The notes under the pieces were generated by a model. The model was not told where the DNA came from. It made no database searches and saw only the letters and a program-made list of their open reading frames with translations. Position numbers and translations under genes: made by a program. A DNA stretch of 64,000 bases from Streptomyces sp. LUP30 (GTDB lineage: Bacteria > Actinomycetota > Actinomycetes > Streptomycetales > Streptomycetaceae): contig NZ_MJAJ01000009.1 of assembly GCF_001746365.1 (NCBI RefSeq), positions 15,644-79,643 of the forward strand, read 5' to 3'. The number at the start of each line of letters is the position of its first letter. The first letter of the stretch is position 1. This document shows, piece after piece, positions 35,945 to 44,329 of the stretch.

Positions 35945-36763
35945 CTAGCCCAGGCGGGCCACACCGCCGAACTCGATCCACTCCTGCGTGAGTTGGCGGG
36001 GCGCGACCTCACTGTCGGGGCGCCAGGTGGAGACCTCGACGAGCCCCGGGTCGAGGATGTCGAGGCCGTCGAACAGCGCGGCGACGTCCTTCTCCTGGCG
36101 GACCCGGCCCCAGTGGCCCTGGGTGGCCTTGTCCATGAAGTCGGTGACGAACTCCCTGACGGCAGGGTCCTCGCTGACGAGCTGACACATCAACAGGAAG
36201 CTGCCGGGGGCGAGGTGTTCGGTCACCCGGCGCACCACCGCCCGGGGCCCGTCGGTGTCACTGTCGGGGATGCAGTGGAAAACCGAGTTGAACAGCACGG
36301 CCACCGGCCGGGAGAAGTCGATCAGCCGCTGGGTGTCCTGGTGGGCGAAGACGGCGTCCGTGTCCCGCATGTCGGCGTGGATGACGGTGGTGCGCTCGTC
36401 CTGCTCCAGCAGGGCCCGGCCGTGCACGAGGACCATGGGGTCGTTGTCCACGTAGACGACGTGTGTGCTGGGGTCGATGCGCTGCGCCACCTGGTGCACG
36501 TTGTCCTGGGTGGGCAGGCCGGAACCGTGGTCGAGGAACTGCCGGATCCCGTACTCCTGGCTCAGGGTCCGCACGGCCCGCTGCAGGAAGCGCCGGTTGT
36601 TCAGGGCGAGGGCGCGGGTGCTGGGGACGACCTTGTCGAGCTCCTCGCAGGCGGCTCGGTCGGCAGCGTAGTTGTCCTTGCCGCCCAGGTAGTGGTCGTA
36701 CATGCGCGCGGCCGTCGGCACCGCGGCGTCGATCGACGTGGACAGCTGCTTGCCAGGCTGCAT
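35945..36763 (-). CDS. SAM-dependent methyltransferase (PF04672 type)
   Basis: The 272-residue protein carries the signature of the actinobacterial S-adenosyl methyltransferase family: ARMYDHYLGGKDNYAADR near the N-terminus, FLDHGSGLPTQDNVHQVA as SAM motif I, VVYVDNDPMVLVHGRALL, and VAVLFNSVFHCIPDSD. These genes are abundant in Streptomyces, often near WhiJ-type loci. The substrate is unknown. The ATG at 36763 has GGGGGAAGAG directly upstream. It converges with the XRE gene. Confidence 0.9.
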   Translation of the reverse strand: MQPGKQLSTSIDAAVPTAARMYDHYLGGKDNYAADRAACEELDKVVPSTRALALNNRRFLQRAVRTLSQEYGIRQFLDHGSGLPTQDNVHQVAQRIDPSTHVVYVDNDPMVLVHGRALLEQDERTTVIHADMRDTDAVFAHQDTQRLIDFSRPVAVLFNSVFHCIPDSDTDGPRAVVRRVTEHLAPGSFLLMCQLVSEDPAVREFVTDFMDKATQGHWGRVRQEKDVAALFDGLDILDPGLVEVSTWRPDSEVAPRQLTQEWIEFGGVARLG

Positions 36764-36913
36764 CTCTTCCCCCAGATCCCCACCGTGCCATGGGCCGGCG
36801 CGGCCGACAACCCATCCTAGGGAAACGGCAATTGACGGCACCACCCCTTGATCGACAGTTCCCCTGAAGGTGTCCACACCTGGCCGAAACCGTACAGGAC
36901 AGGGGATGAGGGG

Positions 36914-36948
36914 TGGACTCTGTGTCCAATCGCTGGACTCGTGGTCTA
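36914..36948. promoter_or_regulatory. Pair of 15-bp repeats upstream of the YheO-type regulator
   Basis: TGGACTCTGTGTCCA (36914-36928) and TGGACTCGTGGTCTA (36934-36948) are 20 bp apart and end 8 bp before the ATG. The first is itself an inverted repeat. An autoregulatory operator is the simplest reading. A further AGGTGT-CC-ACACCT palindrome stands at 36868-36881. Confidence 0.55.
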
Positions 36949-36956
36949 ATGGAGGT

Positions 36957-37673
36957 ATGGAAGCCACCGAAGCGAGCCATGGCCGGGAAGCCGAGCGGGA
37001 CGCGATCCTGCGCGCGCTGGCTCCCGTCGTCGAGGGGATCGCGGCGACTTTCGGGCCGGTGTGCGAGGTGGTCCTGCACGACTACCGGCGACCGGAGCGG
37101 TCCGTGACCGCCGTCGCCGGTTCGGTGACGGGGCGGACGGTCGGCGGTGCGATGAGCGAGATCGGCATGCGGGTCCTCGCCCGCGGCGACGACGCCGTCG
37201 ACGAGCTGAACTACGTCACACGCACCGCCGCCGGGAAGCTGGTGAAGTCGTCCACGATGGTGCTGCGCGACTCGGCCGGCGCGGTGTTCGGCGCGCTGTG
37301 CGTCAATGTGGACGTCACGGAGGTGGACCGGGTGCAGAGCGTGCTGGCCGCGCTCGCGGGGACGGCGGGAGCACGGCCCGACACCCCGCCCGTGACCACG
37401 TTCGGCGACGACATCGACTCCGTCGTCGACGCCCTTCTCGACGCCCATCTCGCGCGCCAGGACCAGACCTGGGCCGGGCTCGACGGCCCGCGCAGGCTGG
37501 CGCTCTTCCGCGGTCTGGACGAACGGGGCGTCTTCGCCGTGCGCCGCGCCGTCGAGCAGGTCGCCGCCCGCCTCGGCATCTCCCGCGCCTCCGCCTACAA
37601 CTACCTGTCCCGGTCCAGAGCCGCGCGCGACGCCGACGGCTCCGACAGCACCCCCGAGGGAGCACACCCGTGA
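36957..37673 (+). CDS. YheO/DauR-like transcriptional regulator (PAS_6 plus HTH_22)
   Basis: The 238-residue protein has a YheO-type PAS-like domain at about 15-130 (IAATFGPVCEVVLHDYRRPE, KSSTMVLRDSAGAVFGALCV) and a C-terminal helix-turn-helix at about 190-232 (GVFAVRRAVEQVAARLGISR, ASAYNYLSRSR). DauR-type regulators control D-amino-acid or serine/threonine catabolism. The next gene overlaps by 4 bp and is a serine/threonine dehydratase, so the ligand may be its substrate or product. The GGAGG is only one base before the ATG, too close for a normal SD; the message may be leaderless. Confidence 0.88.
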   Translation: MEATEASHGREAERDAILRALAPVVEGIAATFGPVCEVVLHDYRRPERSVTAVAGSVTGRTVGGAMSEIGMRVLARGDDAVDELNYVTRTAAGKLVKSSTMVLRDSAGAVFGALCVNVDVTEVDRVQSVLAALAGTAGARPDTPPVTTFGDDIDSVVDALLDAHLARQDQTWAGLDGPRRLALFRGLDERGVFAVRRAVEQVAARLGISRASAYNYLSRSRAARDADGSDSTPEGAHP

Positions 37674-38647
37674 CGACCACACCCCTGCCGATCACCCTCG
37701 ACGACGTGCGCGACGCGGCCGTCCGCCTCAAGGGCGTCGCCCACCGTACGCCCGTGCTCCGCTCCCGGACCCTCGACCGGACGGTCGGCGCCGAGGTTCT
37801 CCTGAAGTGCGAGAACTTCCAGCGTGTCGGCGCCTTCAAGTTCCGCGGCGCCTACAACGCGGCTTCCCGGCTGGCCCCCGAACAGCTCGCCCGGGGCATC
37901 GCCGCGTACTCCTCCGGCAACCACGCCCAGGCCGTCGCGCTGGCCGCGCGTGAGCTCGGCGCCACCGCCGTGATCGTCATGCCCGAGGACGCGCCGCGCT
38001 CCAAGCGGGCGGCGACGGAGGCCTACGGCGCCGAGATCGTGACGTACGACCGTTACAGCGGCGACCGGGTGGCCGTCGCCGAGGCGCTGGCCGCCGATCG
38101 GGGCCTGGCGCTGATCCCGCCCTACGAGCACCCGCACGTCATGGCCGGTCAGGGCACCGCCGCGCTGGAACTCCTGGAGGAGGCGGGGGAGTTGGACGCC
38201 CTGCTCGTGCCGGTCGGCGGCGGCGGGCTCGTCGCCGGCAGCGCGACCGCGGTCAAGGGCCTGCGGGCGGGCGTCCGCGTGGTCGGCGTGGAACCGGAGG
38301 GCGGGGACGACACCAAGCGGTCGCTGGAGGCGGGTCGGCGCATCGAGATCCCCGTGCCGCGGACCATCGCCGACGGCCAGGCCGTGCACGTCCCCGGAGA
38401 GCTGACCTTCTCGGTGAACCGGCGGCTCGTGGACGAGATCGCCCTGGTCTCGGACGACGAGATCCGCTCCGCCATGCGGTTCGCGTTCGAGCGCCTGAAG
38501 ATCGTCATGGAGCCCAGCGGCGCCACCGGTCTCGCCGCCCTGCTAGCGGGCCGGGTCGTGGCCCCGGGCCGTCGGATCGGTGTGATCGTCTCCGGCGGCA
38601 ACGTCGACGCCGCCCGCTTCGCCGAGCTGTGCGGTGGTGACGTCTAG
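37670..38647 (+). CDS. PLP-dependent threonine/serine dehydratase
   Basis: The 325-residue fold-type II PLP enzyme has VGAFKFRGAYNAASRL (the Schiff-base lysine), YSSGNHAQAVALAARELG (phosphate/substrate loop), VGGGGLVAGSATAVKGL (the glycine loop for the PLP phosphate) and a terminal VIVSGGNVDAARFAEL. It would deaminate threonine or serine to the 2-oxo acid and ammonia. Without a regulatory ACT domain it is a catabolic type. Serine racemase or hydroxyaspartate dehydratase are possible alternatives. The GTG start overlaps the regulator stop (GTGA), so the pair is translationally coupled. Confidence 0.92.
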   Translation: MTTTPLPITLDDVRDAAVRLKGVAHRTPVLRSRTLDRTVGAEVLLKCENFQRVGAFKFRGAYNAASRLAPEQLARGIAAYSSGNHAQAVALAARELGATAVIVMPEDAPRSKRAATEAYGAEIVTYDRYSGDRVAVAEALAADRGLALIPPYEHPHVMAGQGTAALELLEEAGELDALLVPVGGGGLVAGSATAVKGLRAGVRVVGVEPEGGDDTKRSLEAGRRIEIPVPRTIADGQAVHVPGELTFSVNRRLVDEIALVSDDEIRSAMRFAFERLKIVMEPSGATGLAALLAGRVVAPGRRIGVIVSGGNVDAARFAELCGGDV

Positions 38648-38788
38648 GCCCGTGTCGCCCGGATGGCGGCCCCCGGTGGACAGGCGGACGATGGAGGCGT
38701 AGGGGTGCGGCTTCCACCGGCGCCGTCCAGGTCCGCCGGGGAGACCGGCCCCGGCCGTGGTCGAGCGCGGCCGGAAGGGAGGAGCGTC

Positions 38789-39148
38789 ATGATCGAAGTG
38801 AAGACGCTCGACAAGCCGGACGAACGCCGCGATTTCCCCCGCGGGCACCTCGAGGCCGTCCATATGACGGGGCTCGACTTCGCCGTGGCGACCTTCGAGC
38901 CCGGCTGGCGCTGGACCGAGTCGCTCGCGTCGATCGCGGGCACCGCCACCTGCATGATCCACCACAACGGCTACGTCGTCTCGGGACGCATGCACGTCAC
39001 GATGGACGACGGCGGCGAGGCCGAAATGGGCCCGGGCGACGTCTTCGTCGTCCCGCCCGGCCACGACGCCTGGGTGGTCGGCGACGAACAGTGCGTGGTG
39101 TACGACTTCGCCGGGGCGATGGCGAAGGACTACGCGAAGGCCGAGTAG
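38789..39148 (+). CDS. Cupin-domain protein
   Basis: The 119-residue single cupin has FEPGWRWTESLASIAGTATC, then HNGYVVSGRMHVTMDDG and the second motif GPGDVFVVPPGHDAWVVGDE. The metal-ligand pattern is partly altered in the first motif, so binding may differ from standard cupins. Function is unknown. An excellent SD (GGAAGGGAGGAG) precedes the ATG. It follows the dehydratase by 141 bp in the same direction and could be a separate unit. The stop runs into a purine-only tract. Confidence 0.88.
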   Translation: MIEVKTLDKPDERRDFPRGHLEAVHMTGLDFAVATFEPGWRWTESLASIAGTATCMIHHNGYVVSGRMHVTMDDGGEAEMGPGDVFVVPPGHDAWVVGDEQCVVYDFAGAMAKDYAKAE

Positions 39149-39164
39149 GACCACGAGCAGGGCC

Positions 39165-39199
39165 GGGGGAGGGGAAGAGAGGGAAGAGGAGAGGAGGGG
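39165..39199 (+). repeat. 35-base homopurine tract
   Basis: Every base from 39165 to 39199 is A or G. It lies in the 92-bp gap between two convergent stops. It may act as a termination or triplex-forming element, or may be neutral. Confidence 0.8.
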
Positions 39200-39240
39200 C
39201 GGCGCAAGACGGGGGCCCGGGGCGGGAGAGCCGCTTCGGA

Positions 39241-40593
39241 TCAGATGGGGAGCAGGCGGCCGGTGAGCTCGCCGAGTTGGCGGGCGTTGCGGCATTCGTG
39301 CATCGCCACCAGCTCGGCGTACTCCGGCGCGGCCGAGTCTCCGGTGCCCCACAGCGAGCGCGGCTCCGGGTTCAGCCAGTACACCCGGCGGGCCCGTTCG
39401 GAGATCTCCCGTACGGACGACAGGTTCGGGTCGCTCATGTTGGTGCGCGCGTCCCCGAGGACGAACACCGTCGTGCGGGGCCCGACGGCCGCGCTGTAGC
39501 GCTGCGCGAACTCGCCCAGGGCGACGCCGTAGTCGCTGCTGCCGTGGTAGCCCGTCACCGTCGCCTCGGCCCGGATGCGCGCACCGAGGCCCTCCGGATC
39601 GGCGGCGCCGTGCTCCAGCAGCCCCGTCACCTCGTCGATCCGGTTGACGAAGGCGAACACCCGGAGCTTGCTGAACTGGTCGTGCAGCGCCTGCACCAGC
39701 AGCATCGTGAAGTCGGAGAACCCCGAGACCGAGCCCGACACGTCGCACAGCAGGACCAGTTCGGGGCGGACCGGCCGACGGCGGCGCAGCACGGGTCGCA
39801 TCGGCACCCCGCCCGTCGACAGCGAGGCCCGCAGCGTGCGCCGCAGATCGATCGTGCCCCGGGCGGCCCGGCGGCGGCGCGCTGCCATGCGGGTGGCCAG
39901 TTTGCGGGCCAGCGGCTGTACCGTCCGCCGGAGTTCGGCCAGCCGGTCCTTTCCCGCGTACAGGAAGTCGACCCGGTCGGCGGTCGGCGCCACCGCGCGC
40001 CGGGCGATCTCGTCGCGCCCCCGCCGTTCCGCGACCCGGCGCCGTGCCTCCTGGGCGACCAGGGCGCGGAAGGACTCGATACGGCGCCGGATCTCGTCCT
40101 CCAGCAGCCGGTCGGCGAAGCCGGAAGCGCCGCCCCGGGCCCGGACGTCGTCCCGCACACGCGCCAACAGCGTCTGCGGGCGCAGCCGTTCGAGCGTCTG
40201 GTGCGACGACCAGCCGTCCGCGCCGGGCGAGCTCCCGTACCCGCCGAGCCCGTCGACCGCCTCGATCGCCAACCGGGCCAGCAGCGCCTCGTCGTCCGCG
40301 GCGAGCGCGGCGGCCAGCCGGTCGCGAAGGTCGTCCCGGTCGCCGGGCTCGTCCACCGGCGCGCCGACGCCGTACGGGAAGTACAGGTCGAAGACGGTGT
40401 CGAACACCCGTCGCTGGTCCGTGGAGTGCAGGAGCGTCGCGGCCAGTCCTTCTCGGAGCAGACCCCGGTCGGCGAACCCCAGGGCCGCCGCGGCCTCGGC
40501 GGCGTCGACCGTCTCGCCGGTGCCGACGCGGACGCCGTGTGCGCGCAGCGCGGCGACGAAGCCGACGAGGCGGTCGGCGACCTCGGCGCTCAC
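39241..40593 (-). CDS. VWA-domain protein (CoxE-like)
   Basis: The 450-residue protein has a basic helical N-terminal half (repeats of Arg-rich helices around residues 150-260) and a C-terminal von Willebrand A domain with the MIDAS motif VLLCDVSGSVSGFSDFTMLL, then FVLGDARTNMSDPNLSSVRE. CoxE/YehP-like VWA proteins work with a MoxR-type AAA+ ATPase in metal insertion or complex maturation. The GTG at 40593 overlaps the stop of the upstream MoxR gene (GTGA), so they form one operon. The client complex is not in the window. Confidence 0.92.
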   Translation of the reverse strand: MSAEVADRLVGFVAALRAHGVRVGTGETVDAAEAAAALGFADRGLLREGLAATLLHSTDQRRVFDTVFDLYFPYGVGAPVDEPGDRDDLRDRLAAALAADDEALLARLAIEAVDGLGGYGSSPGADGWSSHQTLERLRPQTLLARVRDDVRARGGASGFADRLLEDEIRRRIESFRALVAQEARRRVAERRGRDEIARRAVAPTADRVDFLYAGKDRLAELRRTVQPLARKLATRMAARRRRAARGTIDLRRTLRASLSTGGVPMRPVLRRRRPVRPELVLLCDVSGSVSGFSDFTMLLVQALHDQFSKLRVFAFVNRIDEVTGLLEHGAADPEGLGARIRAEATVTGYHGSSDYGVALGEFAQRYSAAVGPRTTVFVLGDARTNMSDPNLSSVREISERARRVYWLNPEPRSLWGTGDSAAPEYAELVAMHECRNARQLGELTGRLLPI

Positions 40594-41525
40594 CCGGCGT
40601 CCAGGTCGAGCTTCGCGCCGGCCTTGAGGATGTCGTCCTGGTGCTTGAGGATCACGCCGAGCGTCTCGCGGACGACGTCCTCGTCGAGGGTGTCGGCGCC
40701 GAGGGCGAGCAGGGTGCGCGCCCAGTCGATCGTCTCGGCGACGGAGGGCGCCTTGCGCAGGTCCATGGCGCGCAGCGCGCCGACCACCCGGACCACCGAC
40801 TCGGCCAGCGCCGCGCCGATCCCGGGCACCTTCAGCCGGACGATGCGCCGCTCCAACTCCTCCTCGGGGAAGCCGATGTGCAGGAACAGGCAGCGTCGGC
40901 GCAGCGCCTCGGACAGCTCCCGGCTCGCGTTGGAGGTGAGGACGACGAACGGGCGGCGGGTCGCGGTGACGGTGCCCAGCTCCGGGACGGTGATCTGGAA
41001 GTCGCTGAGCACCTCCAGGAGCAGTCCCTCCACCTCGACGTCGGCCTTGTCGGTCTCGTCGATCAGCAGGACGGTGGGCTGGTCGCCGCGGATCGCGGTC
41101 AGCAGCGGACGCGGGAGGAGGAACTCCTCGCTGAAGATGTCGGTGCGGGTCTCGTCCCAGGTCTCGCCGCGGCCGGCGCTGATGCGCAGCAACTGCTTGG
41201 CGTGGTTCCACTCGTACAGCGCCCGGGACTCGTCGACGCCCTCGTAGCACTGCAGCCGCACCAGCCGGGCCTGCGCCACCTGGGCAACGGCCTTGGCGAG
41301 TTCGGTCTTGCCGACCCCGGCGGGGCCCTCCACGAGCAGCGGCTTGCCGAGCCGGTCGGCGAGGAAGACGGTCGTCGCGACGGCGGGGGAGGCCAGGTAG
41401 CCGCTCTCCGCGAGGCGGGCGGAGACATCGTCGACGGATGTGAACAACGGGGCCTCCGAGCGGTCGGCGCGGGCTGCGGGCATGGTCGGGGCACTATCTA
41501 AGCGCTTGTTCACCTCCTTTGTCAT
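40590..41525 (-). CDS. MoxR-family AAA+ ATPase
   Basis: The 311-residue AAA+ protein has Walker A in LLVEGPAGVGKTELAKAVAQ, Walker B in PTVLLIDETDKADVEVEGLL, sensor 1 in PFVVLTSNASRELSEALRRR, and the usual CLFLHIGFPEEEL after it. It is a chaperone-like partner of the VWA gene that overlaps its end. The start is uncertain. ATG 41525 lacks an SD, while a perfect SD (AAAGGAGGTGA) lies inside codons 2-5. ATG 41483 (MPAARADRS) is another choice but lies too far from that SD. With the long start, codon 9 is TTA, the rare bldA-dependent leucine codon. Confidence 0.9.
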   Translation of the reverse strand: MTKEVNKRLDSAPTMPAARADRSEAPLFTSVDDVSARLAESGYLASPAVATTVFLADRLGKPLLVEGPAGVGKTELAKAVAQVAQARLVRLQCYEGVDESRALYEWNHAKQLLRISAGRGETWDETRTDIFSEEFLLPRPLLTAIRGDQPTVLLIDETDKADVEVEGLLLEVLSDFQITVPELGTVTATRRPFVVLTSNASRELSEALRRRCLFLHIGFPEEELERRIVRLKVPGIGAALAESVVRVVGALRAMDLRKAPSVAETIDWARTLLALGADTLDEDVVRETLGVILKHQDDILKAGAKLDLDAG

Positions 41526-41569
41526 CAGATCGGGGACCGTTGTCAGTGGCGGGCGGTACGTTGCGGATC

Positions 41570-42145
41570 ATGGGTGTTTATCTGGTGAGCGTGGACGCGC
41601 GGGAGTGGCTCGGGCAGCACGAGGGCGGGCACGGCGAGACCGCCGCCGCGCTGAACGAGGAGTTGCGGCGGCGCGGACAGCCGCCGTACCTGCCGGGAGA
41701 GCCCTCGGGCGCCGGGACCGGCTGGTTCGAGGAGAAGATGAGCCCGTCCATGGAGGGGTTCGCCGCACTGTGCCGGGCGCATCTGACCCGGGCCGAGGAG
41801 GAGACCCTCTCGGGGTGGTCCGTCCTGGTGCCGCTCTTCCTCGACCAGGAGATCGAGCTGCCGATCGGCACGTCGTACAGCGATGAGACGCTGGTGGCGG
41901 GAGCGCCGCAGGTCCTCGCGATCGCGGAGCGGCTGGCCGCCGTCCTCGACCTGCCGCTGGACGCGATACCGGCGACCGGGAACCTGGAACTGACGCTGTG
42001 GTTCCTGGACGGGCAAGGGCGTGAGGTCGCCACCGCCCGCCCCGGACCGTGGGCAGAGGACCTGGACACCGCCTTCTACGTGGCGGTGTATCTGCGGGCG
42101 GCCCAGTACTCCCTGCGGCACGGCTGCCCGATGGTCTACTCCTGA
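41570..42145 (+). CDS. Hypothetical protein divergent from moxR
   Basis: The 191-residue soluble protein includes VYLVSVDAREWLGQHEGGHG, MSPSMEGFAALCRAHLTRAE, LSGWSVLVPLFLDQEIELPI and DTAFYVAVYLRAAQYSLRHG. I recognise it as an actinobacterial conserved hypothetical but not a function. It starts only 44 bp from the MoxR start on the other strand, so both promoters must overlap. A TTG at 41561 in frame is an alternative start. No SD is obvious for either. Confidence 0.75.
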   Translation: MGVYLVSVDAREWLGQHEGGHGETAAALNEELRRRGQPPYLPGEPSGAGTGWFEEKMSPSMEGFAALCRAHLTRAEEETLSGWSVLVPLFLDQEIELPIGTSYSDETLVAGAPQVLAIAERLAAVLDLPLDAIPATGNLELTLWFLDGQGREVATARPGPWAEDLDTAFYVAVYLRAAQYSLRHGCPMVYS

Positions 42146-42188
42146 GCACCGCTGGAGCCCCGCGAGCGGTGCACCGCACGCGCGTGGT

Positions 42189-42830
42189 TCAGCCGACCAG
42201 GATCACCTCCAGGGTGCGCGGACCGTGCACGCCCTCGACCCGGTCCAGCTCGATGTCGCTGGTCGCCGAGGGGCCGGAGATCCAGGTCAACGGACGTCCC
42301 GGATCGAGCCGTTCGAGGGCCTGCGGCACCGAGGACACCACCTGCTCGGGCACGCGCACCACGCAGATGTGGTGATCGGGGACCAGGGTGATGCGGCGCC
42401 GGCCCTGGTCCGGTCCGCCGTCCAGCACGATCGTGCCGGTCTCGGCGACGGCCACCGCGCACGCCGTCACCACGCTGTCCACCTCGTCGAGTTCGTGCGC
42501 TCCGCTCTCCGCACGGTCCGCCACCCGCACGACGTCCGTCTCCGCCAGCCACGCCTCCTCGAGCCCGGACGGCACGAGCACGGTCGCCGCCTTCCGCTCC
42601 GCCAGCAACCGGGCCAAGAGGGAGGGCAGTCCGCCCTCTCCGCACCGGTGCACGATCGCCCGGTAGTCCGCCAGGTGCTCCGCCAGCAGCTCCACCGTCT
42701 CCTGCACGGTGCGCTCGCCGTGCTCGCGCAGATAGTCGCGCGCGACGGCGTTCTCGTACGGGGTGTCGTCCGGCGGCACGTCGGCCAGCGCGCGCCGCAC
42801 CCGGCCCAGGATCAGTTCTCTGCTGCTCAC
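42189..42830 (-). CDS. lutC: LutC-type lactate utilisation protein (LUD domain)
   Basis: The 213-residue protein has the LUD (DUF162) fold of LutC/YkgG: SSRELILGRVRRALADVPPD, ETDVVRVADRAESGAHELDE, ACAVAVAETGTIVLDGGPDQ, LVPDHHICVVRVPEQVVSSV and SDIELDRVEGVHGPRTLEVI. It is a subunit of the LutABC complex that oxidises L-lactate to pyruvate. The GTG start overlaps the lutB stop (GTGA). It is the last gene of a minus-strand run rhaI-rhaD-rhaB-lutA-lutB-lutC. Confidence 0.94.
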   Translation of the reverse strand: MSSRELILGRVRRALADVPPDDTPYENAVARDYLREHGERTVQETVELLAEHLADYRAIVHRCGEGGLPSLLARLLAERKAATVLVPSGLEEAWLAETDVVRVADRAESGAHELDEVDSVVTACAVAVAETGTIVLDGGPDQGRRRITLVPDHHICVVRVPEQVVSSVPQALERLDPGRPLTWISGPSATSDIELDRVEGVHGPRTLEVILVG

Positions 42831-44329
42831 TTCGCCGTTCCCTCCTCGGTGGTGCCGCCGTTCGTACGCTGCCACCAGTCGCGGAACGGCTCCGCGGGCA
42901 CGGCCGGCAGATCGCGCGCGGCGCTCCACGCCCTGCCGGGGCCGGGCAGGGTCCGGGGATGCAGACCGCGCGTGCGCGACGCCAGTCGCTGTCCGGCGCG
43001 CAGGGCGCCGGGGCGGGAGAACGCCCAACGTGCGGCCCGCATCGCCGCCCGCTCGGCGGCGTGCCCCTTGGCCGGCTTCAGCACAACCCTGTTGCCCGCT
43101 CGCGTGACCGGGCCGCCCTCGACGACGCGCTCGCGCAGGTGCACCAGGACCTCCGGGATGTCGATCGCGACCGGACACACCTCGTAGCAGGCGCCGCACA
43201 GCGAGGAGGCGTACGGCAGCGAGGCGTCGATCTCGCTCGCGGTACCGCGGAGCTGCGGGCTGAGGATCGCGCCGATCGGGCCCGGGTACACCGAGCCGTA
43301 GGCGTGGCCGCCGGCCCGCTCGTACACCGGGCACACGTTCAGACAGGCCGAGCAGCGGATGCAGCGCAGCGCCTGGCGGCCGACCTCGTCGGCGAGGGTG
43401 TCGGTGCGGCCGTTGTCCAGCAGCACCAGGTGGAAGGTCCGCGGCCCGTCGCCCTCCCCGGCGTGGCCGTCCCGCGTGCCGGTCCACGTCGACGTGTACG
43501 GGTTCATGCGCTCGGCCGTCGAGGAGCGGGGCAGCGTCTGGAGGAAGACCTCCAGGTCGCGCCAGGTCGGCACGATCTTCTCGATCCCGACGACGGAGAT
43601 CAGCGTCTCCGGCAGGGTGAGGCACATGCGGCCGTTGCCCTCGGACTCGACGACGACCAGGGTGCCGGTCTCGGCGACCATGAAGTTCGCGCCGGAGATC
43701 CCTACCTTCGCCCGCAGGAACTTCTCGCGCAGATGCAGCCGGGCCGCCTCGGCGAGCTCGGCGGGCGTGTCGGTGAGGCCCTCCGGAGCAGGACGGCCCC
43801 ACTCGCTCATCTCCGCCCGGAAGATGTCCCGGATCTCGCCCCGGTTGCGGTGGATGGCCGGGACCAGGATGTGCGAGGGGCGGTCCTTGCCCAACTGCAC
43901 GATCAGCTCGGCGAGATCGGTCTCGTAGGCCCGGATGCCCTCGGCCTCCAGCGCCTCGTTGAGCCCGATCTCCTGCGTCGCCATGGACTTGACCTTGACG
44001 ACCTCCGACTCGCCCGTCTCCTTGACCAGACGGGTGACGATCCGGTTCGCCTCGTCCGCGTCCGCCGCCCAGTGGACCGTGCCGCCGGCCGCGGTGACCG
44101 CCGCCTCCAACTGCACGAGGTACTGGTCGAGCCGGCGCAGGGTGTGGTCCTTGATCTGCCGGCCCGCCTCCCGCAGTTCCGCCCAGTCGGACACCTCCGC
44201 CACCGCCGCCGCGCGCTTGGCGCGGATGGTGTGCGTGGCGTGCCGCAGATTGCCGCGCAGGGTGGGGTTGGCGACCGCCTCGCGCGCCGCCTTCGGAAAC
44301 GCCGGCATCCCGACGAACGTCCCGCTCAC
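42827..44329 (-). CDS. lutB: LutB-type iron-sulfur subunit of lactate oxidase complex
   Basis: The 500-residue protein has a LUD domain (VKVKSMATQEIGLNEALEAE, GANFMVAETGTLVVVESEGN), then two 4Fe-4S clusters (CIRCSACLNVCPVY and CGACYEVCPVAIDIPE) and a C-terminal DUF3390-like tail (PEPFRDWW-type, here AEPFRDWWQR). This is the standard LutB (YkgF) layout. Electrons from lactate pass through these clusters, probably to menaquinone. GTGA overlaps occur at both ends, so stoichiometric translation with lutA and lutC is expected. Confidence 0.95.
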   Translation of the reverse strand: MSGTFVGMPAFPKAAREAVANPTLRGNLRHATHTIRAKRAAAVAEVSDWAELREAGRQIKDHTLRRLDQYLVQLEAAVTAAGGTVHWAADADEANRIVTRLVKETGESEVVKVKSMATQEIGLNEALEAEGIRAYETDLAELIVQLGKDRPSHILVPAIHRNRGEIRDIFRAEMSEWGRPAPEGLTDTPAELAEAARLHLREKFLRAKVGISGANFMVAETGTLVVVESEGNGRMCLTLPETLISVVGIEKIVPTWRDLEVFLQTLPRSSTAERMNPYTSTWTGTRDGHAGEGDGPRTFHLVLLDNGRTDTLADEVGRQALRCIRCSACLNVCPVYERAGGHAYGSVYPGPIGAILSPQLRGTASEIDASLPYASSLCGACYEVCPVAIDIPEVLVHLRERVVEGGPVTRAGNRVVLKPAKGHAAERAAMRAARWAFSRPGALRAGQRLASRTRGLHPRTLPGPGRAWSAARDLPAVPAEPFRDWWQRTNGGTTEEGTAK

